64,000 nt of DNA from Tritrichomonas musculus (taxonomy: Eukaryota > Parabasalia > Tritrichomonadida > Tritrichomonadidae): NCBI GenBank assembly GCA_039105265.1, contig JAPFFF010000005.1, positions 1,240,001-1,304,000 on the forward strand. The letters are read 5' to 3'. The position numbers and the translations under genes are program-made. The notes under the pieces were generated by a model. The model ran no database searches, had not been told where the DNA came from, and saw only the letters and a list, made by a program, of their open reading frames with translations. Shown piece by piece: positions 53,321-63,181 of this stretch (its first letter is position 1; the number at the start of each line of letters is the position of its first letter).

Positions 53321-54527
53321 ATTACTCGAGATTTCATGATTATTTACTATTATAATATTGTTTTATAAACTTTTAATTTCATTTTAACATATAAAACCAA
53401 TACTAAAAAGCGATTATATAAAATATAAACTTAAGTGCCTCAAAATTTTAATTTTATCTGTTCATTGATTTTTTTAATAAAATTTAATTTGAAAACTTGA
53501 TATTTTTGCCAAAAACATGCAAATACAACAACCAAAATAGGGATTAAAGAATATAAACGTTAAAAAGTTACGTTAAGGAATTTGTGATGTGAAAAAAGTA
53601 AAGGCTACTTACTAGTAATTTTTATTACACATTTGATAATAAATGGATGAGAATCTTCAGTCTTCTGAAAAAGTTATGAGATTGAAATTGTATTAATGAT
53701 ATGAGCAAGCGACGATGATTTGAGTAAATAATGTTATGCTTATGTTGAATAAAATCAACTTATATAACTGCAAGGACAATCATATGAAAGTGAGATTAGT
53801 TTCTGTAATAAATTGGTATAGTTTATTAAAATGAGTTTTTTTATATTTAATATAAAGAATTCAAAACAACGATTCAAAAAGTTTTAACATGACCATTTAT
53901 TACTTGAAAAAGTTACCGTTTTTTATATGACGTAATTTCAACTCCATGCGCCGTAATTCCAAAATTCAGCATAAACTATATTAAAATAGGTGATGTCGCC
54001 GTAGTTTACAAAACCGCCGAAGGGATAAATAAAATACGATTATCTAATTCACCTTTGATGGTTTTGATTTTTTAAATAGTAAATTATATATATCTATTAA
54101 AATCTATCTAAATATAAAAAAACTGGAAAAAGTCTTGGATGGCTTACACATCATCTTGCTTATATTATCATCATTTTACAGAAAATTATAATTTTGATTT
54201 TTTTACAATCTATTTTTATTTTATTTAAATAACTTCTGGATATATGGATATTTAAACAATTCTATATTTAATTTTTAATGAGATATTCTCATTTGAAAAT
54301 TGAATAATTCAATTTTTTTTTTCAAATAATTCCTTTTTTATTTATTCAAAAAAGCAATTATTAATTCAATTATTGTTTTATAAATATACAATAATAAAAA
54401 ATTGTTTTTTATTTAATAACATAATATTTTGTGTTTAAAAAAATCATAGTAATTGATTATATAATATAATAAATATATACTACTTATTTATCCAGATATT
54501 AGTGTTCATACTATACCCTTAAATGGA
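53321..54527. other. AT-rich intergenic region upstream of the 559-residue gene
   Basis: About 1.2 kb without a gene. A less AT-rich patch lies at 53,940-54,050 (GCGCCGTAATTCC, GATGTCGCCGTAG). Near 54,047 the words TAATTCACCTTT are shared with the MULE outer arm. The promoter of the next gene is expected in the last 100 bp, where TCATACTATACCC precedes the ATG by about 18 bp. Confidence 0.4.
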
Positions 54528-56207
54528 ATGAGTAATCCTGCAGCATTTCATCATTTAAATGGCTACCAGATTTATCCCGGAGCATCAAACGAGAAATATG
54601 TTATTTTACCTTTTCAAGGACCAAATACAGTTGAAAAAGAAACGCCTTTTTTCAAAAATTGCATGAATAGAATAGTTTTTCTAGTATTATCTGTTAAAAC
54701 AGAAGAAAATGAGCCAAATAAAACACGCTTAGTACAATTTCCTTTTGAATTCTCAACTCTTATTTTTCCTGTTACATCGAACACTAGCAACCAATCTGCA
54801 CCTGCGAATAATGGATTTGGATATGTTGGCCCAATTATTTTTGTCCCAGGAAAACGCAAAACTGTTATTTTCTTAGCGGTTTTGAGTGTATTTCAATCAG
54901 ACAACCCTGATGCTAGCCAAACAGGAATTTATTTATTTGTTATCAATCAAGAATTATTACAAAGTGAATTAAAATCTTCCAAAAAAAAAGAACTTTTTTG
55001 TGTTGATGGTACATCCATATATCTCAATCGTTTTATTGAAACTAATAATCATGACAAATTTAGTAAAATTTTGAATTGCGTCCAACCTACGAAAAAATAT
55101 ATTTATAGAGGAGGCACTCGAATTAATAAAATTATGTTCATGACTGATGGCCGACACTTTCTAGTTTCCTCAAAAAATGAAGTTTTTATGTATCATATTG
55201 AGAATGAAAATCAAGCTCAGTTAAGAGTCAGATTACCATTATATACCACAATTTTAAACTGTGATTATCGAAATGAAATTTTAATGGTAATTGCTGAACA
55301 ACTAAATGATTCTGATAATAACAGTACTGATAATAGAAAACAAGAAATTTTGTTTTTTAACTTGCAAGATCGTCCTTCTTTTATAGAGGCTTGTCCTTCT
55401 TTTTCAATACATATTAAAGATCGGATATTTAACAAAGACGATTACCCTACAATTAATCTTATAACTAAACAAAAAGAAAGTAGCATTTATGAAAATGAAA
55501 ATAACAATACTAATGAATTCTCTTACATTCATAGCGCTAAATACGATGATTCGAAATTTTTTATTAATGGATGCAAATTTCTTCCAGGCGATAATAATTT
55601 TATATCCATCATTTTATTCGAAGAACATCTTAGAAAACTATTTGTTTATTTCTTTAAATTAAATCATCCTCCTATTTCAGAGAAAGTGAGTTCGTTTGAC
55701 ATTTATCATATGAATTCAATTGAGATAATAGAAAATTCTGAAATATTTTTAGATCTTCAAAAACATGTTTCTTATCCTTACAATCCAGATAAAGATTGGT
55801 TTGATATGGTTGGCAACGATGATGAATTTGAGTTCACATTTATGCTTTTTTCACAGATTTTAGTTCGCTTCCATTATTTTTCAGATGAATCATCAAAAAA
55901 AAGAGCTTCATCTGTTCAAGTTATTAGCACTAAAGGATATAAAGAAAATATGCGCGCTATAATGGTTCCTGATCAGCAATCTGATCCTGAGAATGTTTAC
56001 AAGTACTTACCAGGCAGTTTTCAACCCAAATCTGAACAACAAAAATTTTTCTTAAAAGAAAATTCTAAACTTAAATTTAATTGGCTTAAACTTCTTGGTC
56101 CAAAAGTTTGCAGTATGCCATCTATTTTTCAAATTGAAGATAAACCTTTTTCAGGATTTCATAATTTTGCTACATTTGATATAGCCCCTGAAAACAGAGA
56201 TAAATAA
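54528..56207 (+). CDS. Unassigned 559-residue protein, possibly beta-propeller-like
   Basis: I do not recognise the family. The protein begins MSNPAAFHHLNGYQIYP and is rich in beta-strand patterns: IIFVPGKRKTVIFLAVLSVF, INKIMFMTDGRHFLVSS with NEVFMYHIENE, and a later GCKFLPGDNNFISIILFEE. The spacing of the strand-turn-strand blocks suggests degenerate WD-like blades. An Asn/Asp/Ser-rich insert lies near 265-275. There is no signal peptide or membrane segment. The start at 54528 follows a TCATACTATA initiator-like motif; an upstream ATG at 54523 opens a two-codon frame (Met-Glu-stop) overlapping it. The next gene lies 135 bp downstream on the same strand. Confidence 0.6.
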   Translation: MSNPAAFHHLNGYQIYPGASNEKYVILPFQGPNTVEKETPFFKNCMNRIVFLVLSVKTEENEPNKTRLVQFPFEFSTLIFPVTSNTSNQSAPANNGFGYVGPIIFVPGKRKTVIFLAVLSVFQSDNPDASQTGIYLFVINQELLQSELKSSKKKELFCVDGTSIYLNRFIETNNHDKFSKILNCVQPTKKYIYRGGTRINKIMFMTDGRHFLVSSKNEVFMYHIENENQAQLRVRLPLYTTILNCDYRNEILMVIAEQLNDSDNNSTDNRKQEILFFNLQDRPSFIEACPSFSIHIKDRIFNKDDYPTINLITKQKESSIYENENNNTNEFSYIHSAKYDDSKFFINGCKFLPGDNNFISIILFEEHLRKLFVYFFKLNHPPISEKVSSFDIYHMNSIEIIENSEIFLDLQKHVSYPYNPDKDWFDMVGNDDEFEFTFMLFSQILVRFHYFSDESSKKRASSVQVISTKGYKENMRAIMVPDQQSDPENVYKYLPGSFQPKSEQQKFFLKENSKLKFNWLKLLGPKVCSMPSIFQIEDKPFSGFHNFATFDIAPENRDK

Positions 56208-56342
56208 TCAAATGCAGAGTTCGAAATTGATGTAATATATTATGTTTTTATTTTAATAATTTATCATTCATTATTTTTTTTTTTAAAACGTATTAAAAAG
56301 TGAAAATCGATTGTTTATCTTTCAATTTAAATTTTTAAAAAA

Positions 56343-57191
56343 ATGAAACACCCTTTATTTGGAACGAACTTTTTTGAAATAATTGATTCAGAAGACATGA
56401 GTATGATAGCTCTACATGATCGATGCTCTCCTCTTATTCAAAAACCTTTTCCAATGAATTACGATTTGGCTGGATACCAACAACAAAGTATTCTACCAAT
56501 TGTTTATTGCGCAATTAAAGATAAAGATAAACCACTCATGTATTTTTTAAATTCATGCGCCTATTATCCATGCCTGACTCCAACAACTGACATTAAACAA
56601 ACTTATACACCAGATGGCCATAATTTGCTTCACATTGCAGTGATTTCAAATTCTATTAAGTGTGTTCAACTCATATCAAAATATGCATATCCATCCGATT
56701 ACGTTAACACACCTTTAAACAAGAGTAAAAATACACCACTTCACCTCGCGATAAATCAAGGTAATATAATAATAATAAAAACACTTCTCAAATATGGTGC
56801 TAATCCATTTTTGAAAAATGCAAGTAATGATACTCCTTTTCATTTGGCTTTGAATTCTAATATAGGAGCAGCTAAAATAATCGGAAATCACATAATAGAT
56901 CAAAATCCTGCATTAATGACCAATTTTTTAACTGATAAATACTGCAAAAATAAAACTGCATTGACTATTTTTACAATGTTAAAAAGGAATGATGTTGTTG
57001 AACTATTAAATGAATTTCAAAATACTGTCAGTCTTATCCCAGTTCGTAAAAATACAAATGAATGCACTATTTCTTTTTGCAATAGTTGCACAAAGCTTCG
57101 AAGATGTCACATTTGTTTACAATATTTTTGTCCAAAACATATTGACATGCATTTTCATGACAAAAATAATGAATATACAACAGAACCATGA
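56343..57191 (+). CDS. Ankyrin-repeat protein with C-terminal Cys/His zinc-binding module
   Basis: 282 residues. About residues 95-230 form ankyrin repeats: HNLLHIAVISNSIKCVQLI, NTPLHLAINQGNIIIIKTLL with KYGANPFLKNASND, TPFHLALNSN and a weaker last unit. The C-terminal 45 residues hold CNSC, CHIC, CPKH and a further His, i.e. C-x2-C-x5-C-x2-C-x4-C-x2-H-x3-H, resembling a B-box or a short cross-brace zinc finger. Residues 1-90 are unassigned. Ankyrin repeats and the finger both suggest protein binding. The ATG at 56343 follows TCAATTTAAA. It may be co-regulated with the gene just upstream, but that is a guess. Confidence 0.75.
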   Translation: MKHPLFGTNFFEIIDSEDMSMIALHDRCSPLIQKPFPMNYDLAGYQQQSILPIVYCAIKDKDKPLMYFLNSCAYYPCLTPTTDIKQTYTPDGHNLLHIAVISNSIKCVQLISKYAYPSDYVNTPLNKSKNTPLHLAINQGNIIIIKTLLKYGANPFLKNASNDTPFHLALNSNIGAAKIIGNHIIDQNPALMTNFLTDKYCKNKTALTIFTMLKRNDVVELLNEFQNTVSLIPVRKNTNECTISFCNSCTKLRRCHICLQYFCPKHIDMHFHDKNNEYTTEP

Positions 57192-57562
57192 TATTATGAT
57201 ATGAATATAATGTTTTTAATAAAATATCATATAAATAATTTTATTACACTGTTATTATAGAATTATGAAACAATAACAATTGATATTAAAAATAATTGAT
57301 TTTTTTTTTTTTTTTTTTTGTTGTATCAATTCAATTGATTGAAGATTAAGTTCAAAATACTCATATACAAATTGATGAGAAAGATATACTTCAAATACAA
57401 TCTTCAAGGATATTTATAAAGTGCTCTATATGATTTTATTCAGTAATGACAAAAGTCAGAATCTTCACCATAAAAATGAAAATATACTTTTTTATATGCT
57501 CTGATATATCTACACGGTATATTTATTATTTTTTAATATTATATATTCAATATTCTTTAGAT

Positions 57563-57955
57563 TCATTGGAGATATTCATTATCAATAAAAATTCTGATAA
57601 CAAATCGTTCATTTTCATCATTTGAACATTCAACACACCATACATTTGGATAACTGTTATCTTCTGAATTTAGCGTTTGAAGTTCATAATCAGATAATGA
57701 TAACTTTTTTATTATTAAAATAAAAATCAAAATAACCATCAAATTGATCATCAATCAAATTAAAAATAAATTCCTTGAATTTTTGAATCTATCAAATCTG
57801 TTGAGTTTTACATTTTCTTGAATTTTACAGCAATTAGTATCAATTATGTCTTTCTCACTACATTTTCCTCCGAATCAATGAATATCATAACAAATTCCTT
57901 CTAACATTAATTCAATGATGAAGGTACTAAATTTCGAGCACCATTGTCATATAGA
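57563..57955 (-). pseudogene. Relic of an F5/8 type C (discoidin-like) domain gene
   Basis: Minus-strand sequence keeps pieces typical of the trichomonad proteins with F5/8C domains: DNGARNLVPS, GGKCSEKDIIDTNC, VKLNRFDRFKNSRN and, near the end, DNSYPNVWCVECSNDENE, which parallels the W-V-x-E-x-S-N-D strand of that fold. The pieces lie in different frames with stops between them and no upstream start, and only about 120 codons remain. This is a decayed copy. The likeness is by pattern and the family could be different. Confidence 0.4.
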
Positions 57956-58023
57956 AGTTTTCGTAAATAAAATTTTTTAATTTTGGGTAAACAAATGTAC
58001 AAAAAAATACAAATCACAATAAG

Positions 58024-59046
58024 TTAATGCAAAAGAATGAAAATCTTTTCAACTAGTTCGAGAGAATTAGCACTGCATGTAATCTGATACAAGTGACCAG
58101 AAGAAGAAACAATATATAATTCTTCGTCTGACTGAAAAACAGCTTTCACATAAATTCCTTTTTCTATTTTCAGTTTTACAACTGACCTTGGTGGATCTAG
58201 TGGATTTCCATTCTTGACATCTGCAGGAAAGAGATGCACTGTTCCATTATCACTAATTGCAATCAATTCTGAGTTACTTGGAGAAAAGCATAATGCGAGG
58301 ACATTTGATGGAATTGCTCCTCTTCGAAAAGTGCTGAGGTGGTTTCCTGTAAAAGCGTCAAAAATTCGAATAACTGTTCCTTTTTCACTTGATGTAGCTA
58401 TAAGAGAGCCATCAGGCGAAAACTTAATAATTGCTAGCGGATGACTGTGGGCTTGAATAATAATAGAAGAAGAATCTTTGGAATTCATTGATTTGAGACC
58501 AATAACATCATAATCTTTAAGATCACTTAAATCGGGGTCTGAAGACGACTTTTGATTCGACGACAAAATTTCTGATACATGAACAGAACCGATCTGAAGA
58601 CCACAAATTGCGATAAGAGGTCTATCAGATTCTATTAAGTCAGCAGAACCTCGGCGATTTTCATACGTTACCTGCTCACATTGCGTTTTGTGCTGTTTAA
58701 TATCATATATGACTACTGAATTAAAAAGAATAGCAACAAGAAATTGATGCGATAGAAACAATGATAAAACCTCTTCGTCAAAAGATAATTCTGATATAGT
58801 TTTATTAGACTTACAATTCCATATAAAAACTTTATGCTGGTGCATAATAGGAGTCGTATTCTTTGTAGAAAAGGCAATAATCGATCCATCGTCAATCGTT
58901 GATATATGAGTTACTGTGCAATTAACAAAATCTTTAACGAATAGTCTTTTAACAGGATTTATTGAATACATCTGAACTGAATGTTGAAGTGTAATACCAA
59001 AGCTTTGCCCACTGTTTGAAATATCAACAGATGAAATTTCACACAT
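58024..59046 (-). CDS. PROPPIN (Atg18/WIPI family) phosphoinositide-binding beta-propeller
   Basis: 340 residues, the usual size for a seven-bladed PROPPIN. The diagnostic FRRG motif (STFRRGAIPSNVLALCFSPS) lies near residue 238 and supplies the two Arg that bind PI3P and PI(3,5)P2 on endosomes and autophagosome precursors. Before it come HPLAIIKFSPDGSLIATSSE and GTVIRIFDAFTG, the typical blade-5 sequence. The family acts in autophagosome formation and endosomal sorting. Between blades 4 and 5 there is a Ser/Asp-rich insertion near 150-195. ATG at 59044-59046. Its start faces that of the AP beta gene, another membrane-traffic gene. Confidence 0.9.
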   Translation of the reverse strand: MCEISSVDISNSGQSFGITLQHSVQMYSINPVKRLFVKDFVNCTVTHISTIDDGSIIAFSTKNTTPIMHQHKVFIWNCKSNKTISELSFDEEVLSLFLSHQFLVAILFNSVVIYDIKQHKTQCEQVTYENRRGSADLIESDRPLIAICGLQIGSVHVSEILSSNQKSSSDPDLSDLKDYDVIGLKSMNSKDSSSIIIQAHSHPLAIIKFSPDGSLIATSSEKGTVIRIFDAFTGNHLSTFRRGAIPSNVLALCFSPSNSELIAISDNGTVHLFPADVKNGNPLDPPRSVVKLKIEKGIYVKAVFQSDEELYIVSSSGHLYQITCSANSLELVEKIFILLH

Positions 59047-59332
59047 CTTTTCGTTATTACCTCTATTTGAAATTTTGAATAAATTATTTTATAAAATCTC
59101 AATTTTGCATTGAAAAACAATAAAAAGATTATGCTTAAATAAAAAAAAAAAAAACAAAATATCTATTAAAGTTAATAGAGAAAACATATTTTTATATGTG
59201 AAAAAGTCTAACCAAATTGAAAAAATTCTGAATATTTATCACAATTTTTTTATATGTGATTATTCAATTAATGACAAATTTTTTTAGGTATTAAATCATC
59301 TTGGCCCCAAAAATAATATCGTAATCTCACAA
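59047..59332. promoter_or_regulatory. Shared divergent promoter region of PROPPIN and AP beta genes
   Basis: 286 bp separate the two start codons. On the AP beta side TCTCACAA precedes the ATG directly and GAAAAAGTCTAACC lies about 130 bp upstream. On the PROPPIN side the minus strand reads GGTAATAACGAAAAG before the ATG. An A-run is at 59142-59154. The two genes may share regulation, but this is inferred only from the arrangement. Confidence 0.4.
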
Positions 59333-61810
59333 ATGTCTTTTTTGTTCGAAAATGAAAGCAAAGATGATTTAATTAAGCTCAGAAATCTACTCGATTCGAA
59401 TAGTCCCAATGACAGAAGAATTGGGGCAAGGCGTGTTGTATCATTAATGCGTGCTGGTGAGAATGTAGGCTGTCTTTTTTCTTCAATGCTTCGCTGCGTT
59501 AAAACAGATGATATATCACTCAAAAAACTCACTTATCTTTATTTAGTAAATTATTCAACGCAAGAACCTGAACAAGCTATCATGGTTGTCAATACATTTA
59601 TCGCAGATAGTAGTGACCCTAATCCAATTATTCGTGCATTAGCTGTACGTACTATGTGCCGTATTAAACTTGATACAGTTGCAGAGTACATGATTATTCC
59701 TCTAAAACAATCGCTTAAGGACAAAGATCCCTACGTTAGAAAAACAGCAGCTATGGCTGTTTCAAAACTTTATGATATTATTCCCGAAGCTGTTGAAAAT
59801 GCATCTATTTTATCTGATCTTCTCGAACTTTTACACGATGAAAATCCAATGGTTGTTTCTAATGCGACAGCCTCATTATTTGAAGTTAATGAACGACGAT
59901 CTACACCAATTTTTGAGCTCGATGAAAACACTGTTACGCCAATCATTGCCGCTATGACACAGTGCAATGGATGGGTTCAAACAGTTTTATTAGACTCATT
60001 GTCACATTATAAGCCAAAAGATTCAACAGATGCAGCCTACTTGATCGATAGATTAATTCCATACTTAAAACATGCAAATTCAGCCGTCGTTATTGGAGCT
60101 TTTAGATGCATTTATACTTTCATGGATCAAGATGAACGTTCGCCAGCCGAAATCTTTCAACAAATTATTCCTCCTTTCATTACATTAATCAATGCAACTG
60201 AACCAGAGATTCAATTTGTTGTTTTACGAATATTGTCTTTATTTGTCAAAAAATATCCACGAGCATTATCAAAAGAATTCCGCGTCTTCTTTTGCAAATA
60301 TAACGATCCAAGCTATGTTAAACTTGAAAAACTCAAAATTATTGTTGCCATTGCGAATCAAAAAAATGTTAAACTTGTTCTTGATGAATTCGAAGAATAT
60401 TGTAATAGCGTTGACGTCAAATTTGTTCCAAAGACAATTTATAGTATTGGACAAATTGCGGTGAATATGAAAACAGCAGCACCTCGATGTGTCAAAATTC
60501 TCGTCAAATTAATTGAAAGTAAAGCTGTTTACGCAATCGAAGAAAGTATTATCGTTGTTGCTGATTTATTGAGAAAGTTCCCTGGGGAATTTGAAGGCAT
60601 TATTGGCACTGTTTGCTCAAATTTTGAACTTGTTAAAGAAAGCCGTGCAAAAGCAGCCGTAATATGGATACTTGGCGAATACTCAAATCTTATTGAAAAT
60701 GTTGATACTTTGCTGGATCCTTACCTTGATACATTTCAAGATGAAATGCCTGAAGTACAACATCAAATTCTTTCTGCATTTGTTAAAGTTTATGTTAGGA
60801 ATCCCGAAGAAACAAGAGATCAATTACAATTTGTACTTAATGAAGCAACTAAAGAAACCGTATTACCAGATATTAGAAATCGTGCAATGATATACTGGCG
60901 ATTGCTTTCTTTACTTGATGTTGACATAGCCAAAAATGCAGTTATTTTCCAAAAAGTAACAATGGTTGATCCAGAAGAACATTTTGATGCTTCTGTTCTT
61001 GAAGAACTCATTCGTAATATGGGAACTGTTTCAGGGGTTTTGCATATAGTTCCATCAGATTTCGTAAAGAGAGTTAAATACTTACCAGAAGATGAAGATG
61101 ATTATGATATTGGCGGTAAAAATGGACTTAGAACTAAAAGTGGAAATTTGATTGATGCTCATGAATGGTCAAAAGCTGTCATAAATGATAATCATGTTGA
61201 CATATTCTATGAATTTTCAAATAATAAACTTTGGCTTAAGATTGTCAATAAAGCAGCTTCAAATGCTAATAATAACAATGTAATATTAACAGATTTTGCT
61301 GTTGCCTTTAATAAGAATTGGGCAGGTCTATCTATTGCAACGACTCCAAGATTCCAGGAAAAATTAGAATATGGTGACAGTTTTGAAGTTCCAATTGAAT
61401 TAACAGTTTCTGAACCTGTAGCTACGAATTTTGAACAGAATTTAATGCAGGCAGCATTAAGAACTAATTTTGGTGTAAAAATGTTTGCAATAGAAATAGA
61501 TCCATTTGAAATATTAATTCCAATAAAGTTGTCAGATGAAGAATTAAAATCTGCTTGGGACTCGCAAAAAGATGATACTACAATTGAAATCGATGGAAAA
61601 ATGCGTTCTCAAGAGGATCTTACTAGTAAAGGAGTCCAAATATTACAGAACAATTCTGAGGGCTTAAATGTCGCCTTAAAAGTTCCTCCAAATTATATTT
61701 ATATAGCTAAAATATCACAGAACCAGAATAAAACACAGGTAACTATACATGGAAACGGAATTTTATTCCCGACAATTCGAGAATATGCAGAATTCCTATT
61801 TTGCGCGTAA
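59333..61810 (+). CDS. AP-1/AP-2 complex beta adaptin
   Basis: 825 residues. The N-terminal trunk (1-570) is the armadillo-type adaptin solenoid: KLRNLLDSNSPNDRRIGARR, YLYLVNYSTQEPEQAIMVVN, DKDPYVRKTAAMAVSKLYDI, all highly typical of beta1/beta2 adaptin. Residues about 615-825 form a beta appendage. The linking hinge is very short (about 570-625) compared with more than 100 residues in animals, and no L-x-x-x-acidic clathrin box was seen in it. The protein would form the large beta subunit of the clathrin adaptor at Golgi/endosomes or the plasma membrane. Whether it serves AP-1, AP-2 or both cannot be told; in many protists one beta serves both. Confidence 0.93.
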   Translation: MSFLFENESKDDLIKLRNLLDSNSPNDRRIGARRVVSLMRAGENVGCLFSSMLRCVKTDDISLKKLTYLYLVNYSTQEPEQAIMVVNTFIADSSDPNPIIRALAVRTMCRIKLDTVAEYMIIPLKQSLKDKDPYVRKTAAMAVSKLYDIIPEAVENASILSDLLELLHDENPMVVSNATASLFEVNERRSTPIFELDENTVTPIIAAMTQCNGWVQTVLLDSLSHYKPKDSTDAAYLIDRLIPYLKHANSAVVIGAFRCIYTFMDQDERSPAEIFQQIIPPFITLINATEPEIQFVVLRILSLFVKKYPRALSKEFRVFFCKYNDPSYVKLEKLKIIVAIANQKNVKLVLDEFEEYCNSVDVKFVPKTIYSIGQIAVNMKTAAPRCVKILVKLIESKAVYAIEESIIVVADLLRKFPGEFEGIIGTVCSNFELVKESRAKAAVIWILGEYSNLIENVDTLLDPYLDTFQDEMPEVQHQILSAFVKVYVRNPEETRDQLQFVLNEATKETVLPDIRNRAMIYWRLLSLLDVDIAKNAVIFQKVTMVDPEEHFDASVLEELIRNMGTVSGVLHIVPSDFVKRVKYLPEDEDDYDIGGKNGLRTKSGNLIDAHEWSKAVINDNHVDIFYEFSNNKLWLKIVNKAASNANNNNVILTDFAVAFNKNWAGLSIATTPRFQEKLEYGDSFEVPIELTVSEPVATNFEQNLMQAALRTNFGVKMFAIEIDPFEILIPIKLSDEELKSAWDSQKDDTTIEIDGKMRSQEDLTSKGVQILQNNSEGLNVALKVPPNYIYIAKISQNQNKTQVTIHGNGILFPTIREYAEFLFCA

Positions 61811-62346
61811 TGATGATACACATTGATATTTGTTTTTCATATTTATTATATTTATCTACTATTCAAATATTATTTTTATTATACAATTTTATAAAGTTAA
61901 AAATTTTTAATCTTATTAATTTTTCTTAATTTTTAAAAAAAAAATCTGCTTTATTCCTTAGATAATTTTGTAAATTACACTAATTTCATATGATTCTCTA
62001 TTTTTTGTGGCATATTTTTTATAAAATGCATGAAGAGTATCTTGTGATGAATTTGAAATTAAAGTTAAACTTTTTCAGAATTTAATTAGCTGGAAGAAAC
62101 AAAATCTAAATGAAAATCAGAACTTTGTACAAAGTAAAGTAAAAAAATCTCTTTCAAATTTATTTTTTAGTACTTTATATCTTAATAAAATGAATTTTTA
62201 TACTTTAAAACTTCTTAATATAGGATATCAGAAATATAAAAAATTGTTTTATGTTAGAATTATAATTTAAATTGCACAAAGTAGTGTTGTAGAAACATTA
62301 TTCATTTTAAAATAGACTTTTTGGGATATAATAGGAATTAAAAAAA
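61811..62346. other. Intergenic region between convergent genes
   Basis: This 536-bp AT-rich gap holds the 3' flanks of the AP beta and TMCO1-like genes. No frame, repeat or RNA gene was recognised. Confidence 0.5.
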
Positions 62347-62880
62347 TTAATTTTGATTTTGACTTGCCAAAGTTTGGAAATCAATTTTTGGCATTTCAAT
62401 TCCCAAAAATTTAGAAATTGCATCACGGAAAAACATGGTACCTAACCAATAAACGAAGTTGTATCCAGCATCACGCATATCTTCATTTTCTACGCCAGCA
62501 TGTGAAATTTTGCAAAGCAAATCCCATGGAACAAAGGGAATTCTGGCGCAAACAAGTCTATTAAAAGAATTTCGAGCAAGTCTGTTAAAAATAATGAAAA
62601 ATAATGCCGAAACTAAATTTCCTCTCATCGATAAAGCAGAAATATTTTGTGAATGGAGCTTGATATCAGCCATTAATCTTTTCTTTCGCTTTGCAACTGT
62701 TTTATCGTCATCATCTTTAGCATTTAGTTCATCTAATTGCTCTTGCTTTTTCTCGAGAGCTGCTTTGTTAGTCTGAAAGGTTTGTGTTCTTAGAACAAAG
62801 AGCCAATTAATAAAAGTTCCACAAGCTGCACTTAGAAAAGACATACCTAATGCAAGAAGGCCATTATAAATCGTCTTCAT
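62347..62880 (-). CDS. TMCO1-like ER membrane protein (EMC3/TMCO1/Oxa1 superfamily)
   Basis: 177 residues, close to TMCO1 (188). A first membrane segment (about 7-30, LLALGMSFLSAACGTFINWLF) is followed by the family's cytosolic coiled coil (QTNKAALEKKQEQLDELN ... KKRLMADIKLHSQNISALSM), then membrane segments near 83-103 and 138-155 separated by the RIPFVPWDLLCKISHAG loop, which parallels the KLPFTPLSYIQGLSH loop of human TMCO1. TMCO1 belongs to the ribosome-associated ER translocon that inserts multi-span proteins and has been linked to Ca2+ leak. ATG at 62878-62880. On this strand an upstream ATG at 62911 opens a 15-codon frame that overlaps the start. Confidence 0.85.
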   Translation of the reverse strand: MKTIYNGLLALGMSFLSAACGTFINWLFVLRTQTFQTNKAALEKKQEQLDELNAKDDDDKTVAKRKKRLMADIKLHSQNISALSMRGNLVSALFFIIFNRLARNSFNRLVCARIPFVPWDLLCKISHAGVENEDMRDAGYNFVYWLGTMFFRDAISKFLGIEMPKIDFQTLASQNQN

Positions 62881-62911
62881 AGAGAGGGATCTGATTTTGA
62901 AGCTTAGCCAT
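62864..62911 (-). other. Small upstream open reading frame overlapping the TMCO1-like start
   Basis: ATG at 62909-62911 opens the frame MAKLQNQIPLYEDDL and stops with TAA inside the main coding sequence, in another frame. If transcription begins upstream of 62911 this would hinder use of the main start. If it begins within the TCAATGG just at this ATG, as an initiator would suggest, the upstream ATG may be at the extreme 5' end and skipped. Confidence 0.3.
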
Positions 62912-63181
62912 TGAAATTTTCAATATAATTGAATTATTTGGTCTATGCTTTTGAAATTTATGATGGGTATTTAATATTTAAAATAGATTTTTTTAGTAAA
63001 AATATTTTTTTAATATAGTGATACACAAATATGAGACATCATTTTTAACGAATTAAATTCATATAATTTTATATATTAATTTCTAAATAGCAATTTGTAT
63101 TTTTATTATTTATTTACATTCTGATATATCAATAAAATAAAACTATAATGAGTACTTATAACTATTATTTCATTAAGACAA
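62881..63181. promoter_or_regulatory. Divergent promoter region of TMCO1-like and calnexin-like genes
   Basis: These 301 AT-rich bases lie between two divergent start codons, both of ER proteins. TCATTAA at 63170-63176 lies a few bases before the calnexin-like ATG and fits the trichomonad initiator. No other element was recognised. Confidence 0.4.

Noticed and set aside
54041-54064. Possible MULE arm relic sharing TAATTCACCTTT with the outer arm
   Set aside because: Only 12 bases match and the flanks diverge. In AT-rich DNA this can occur by chance.
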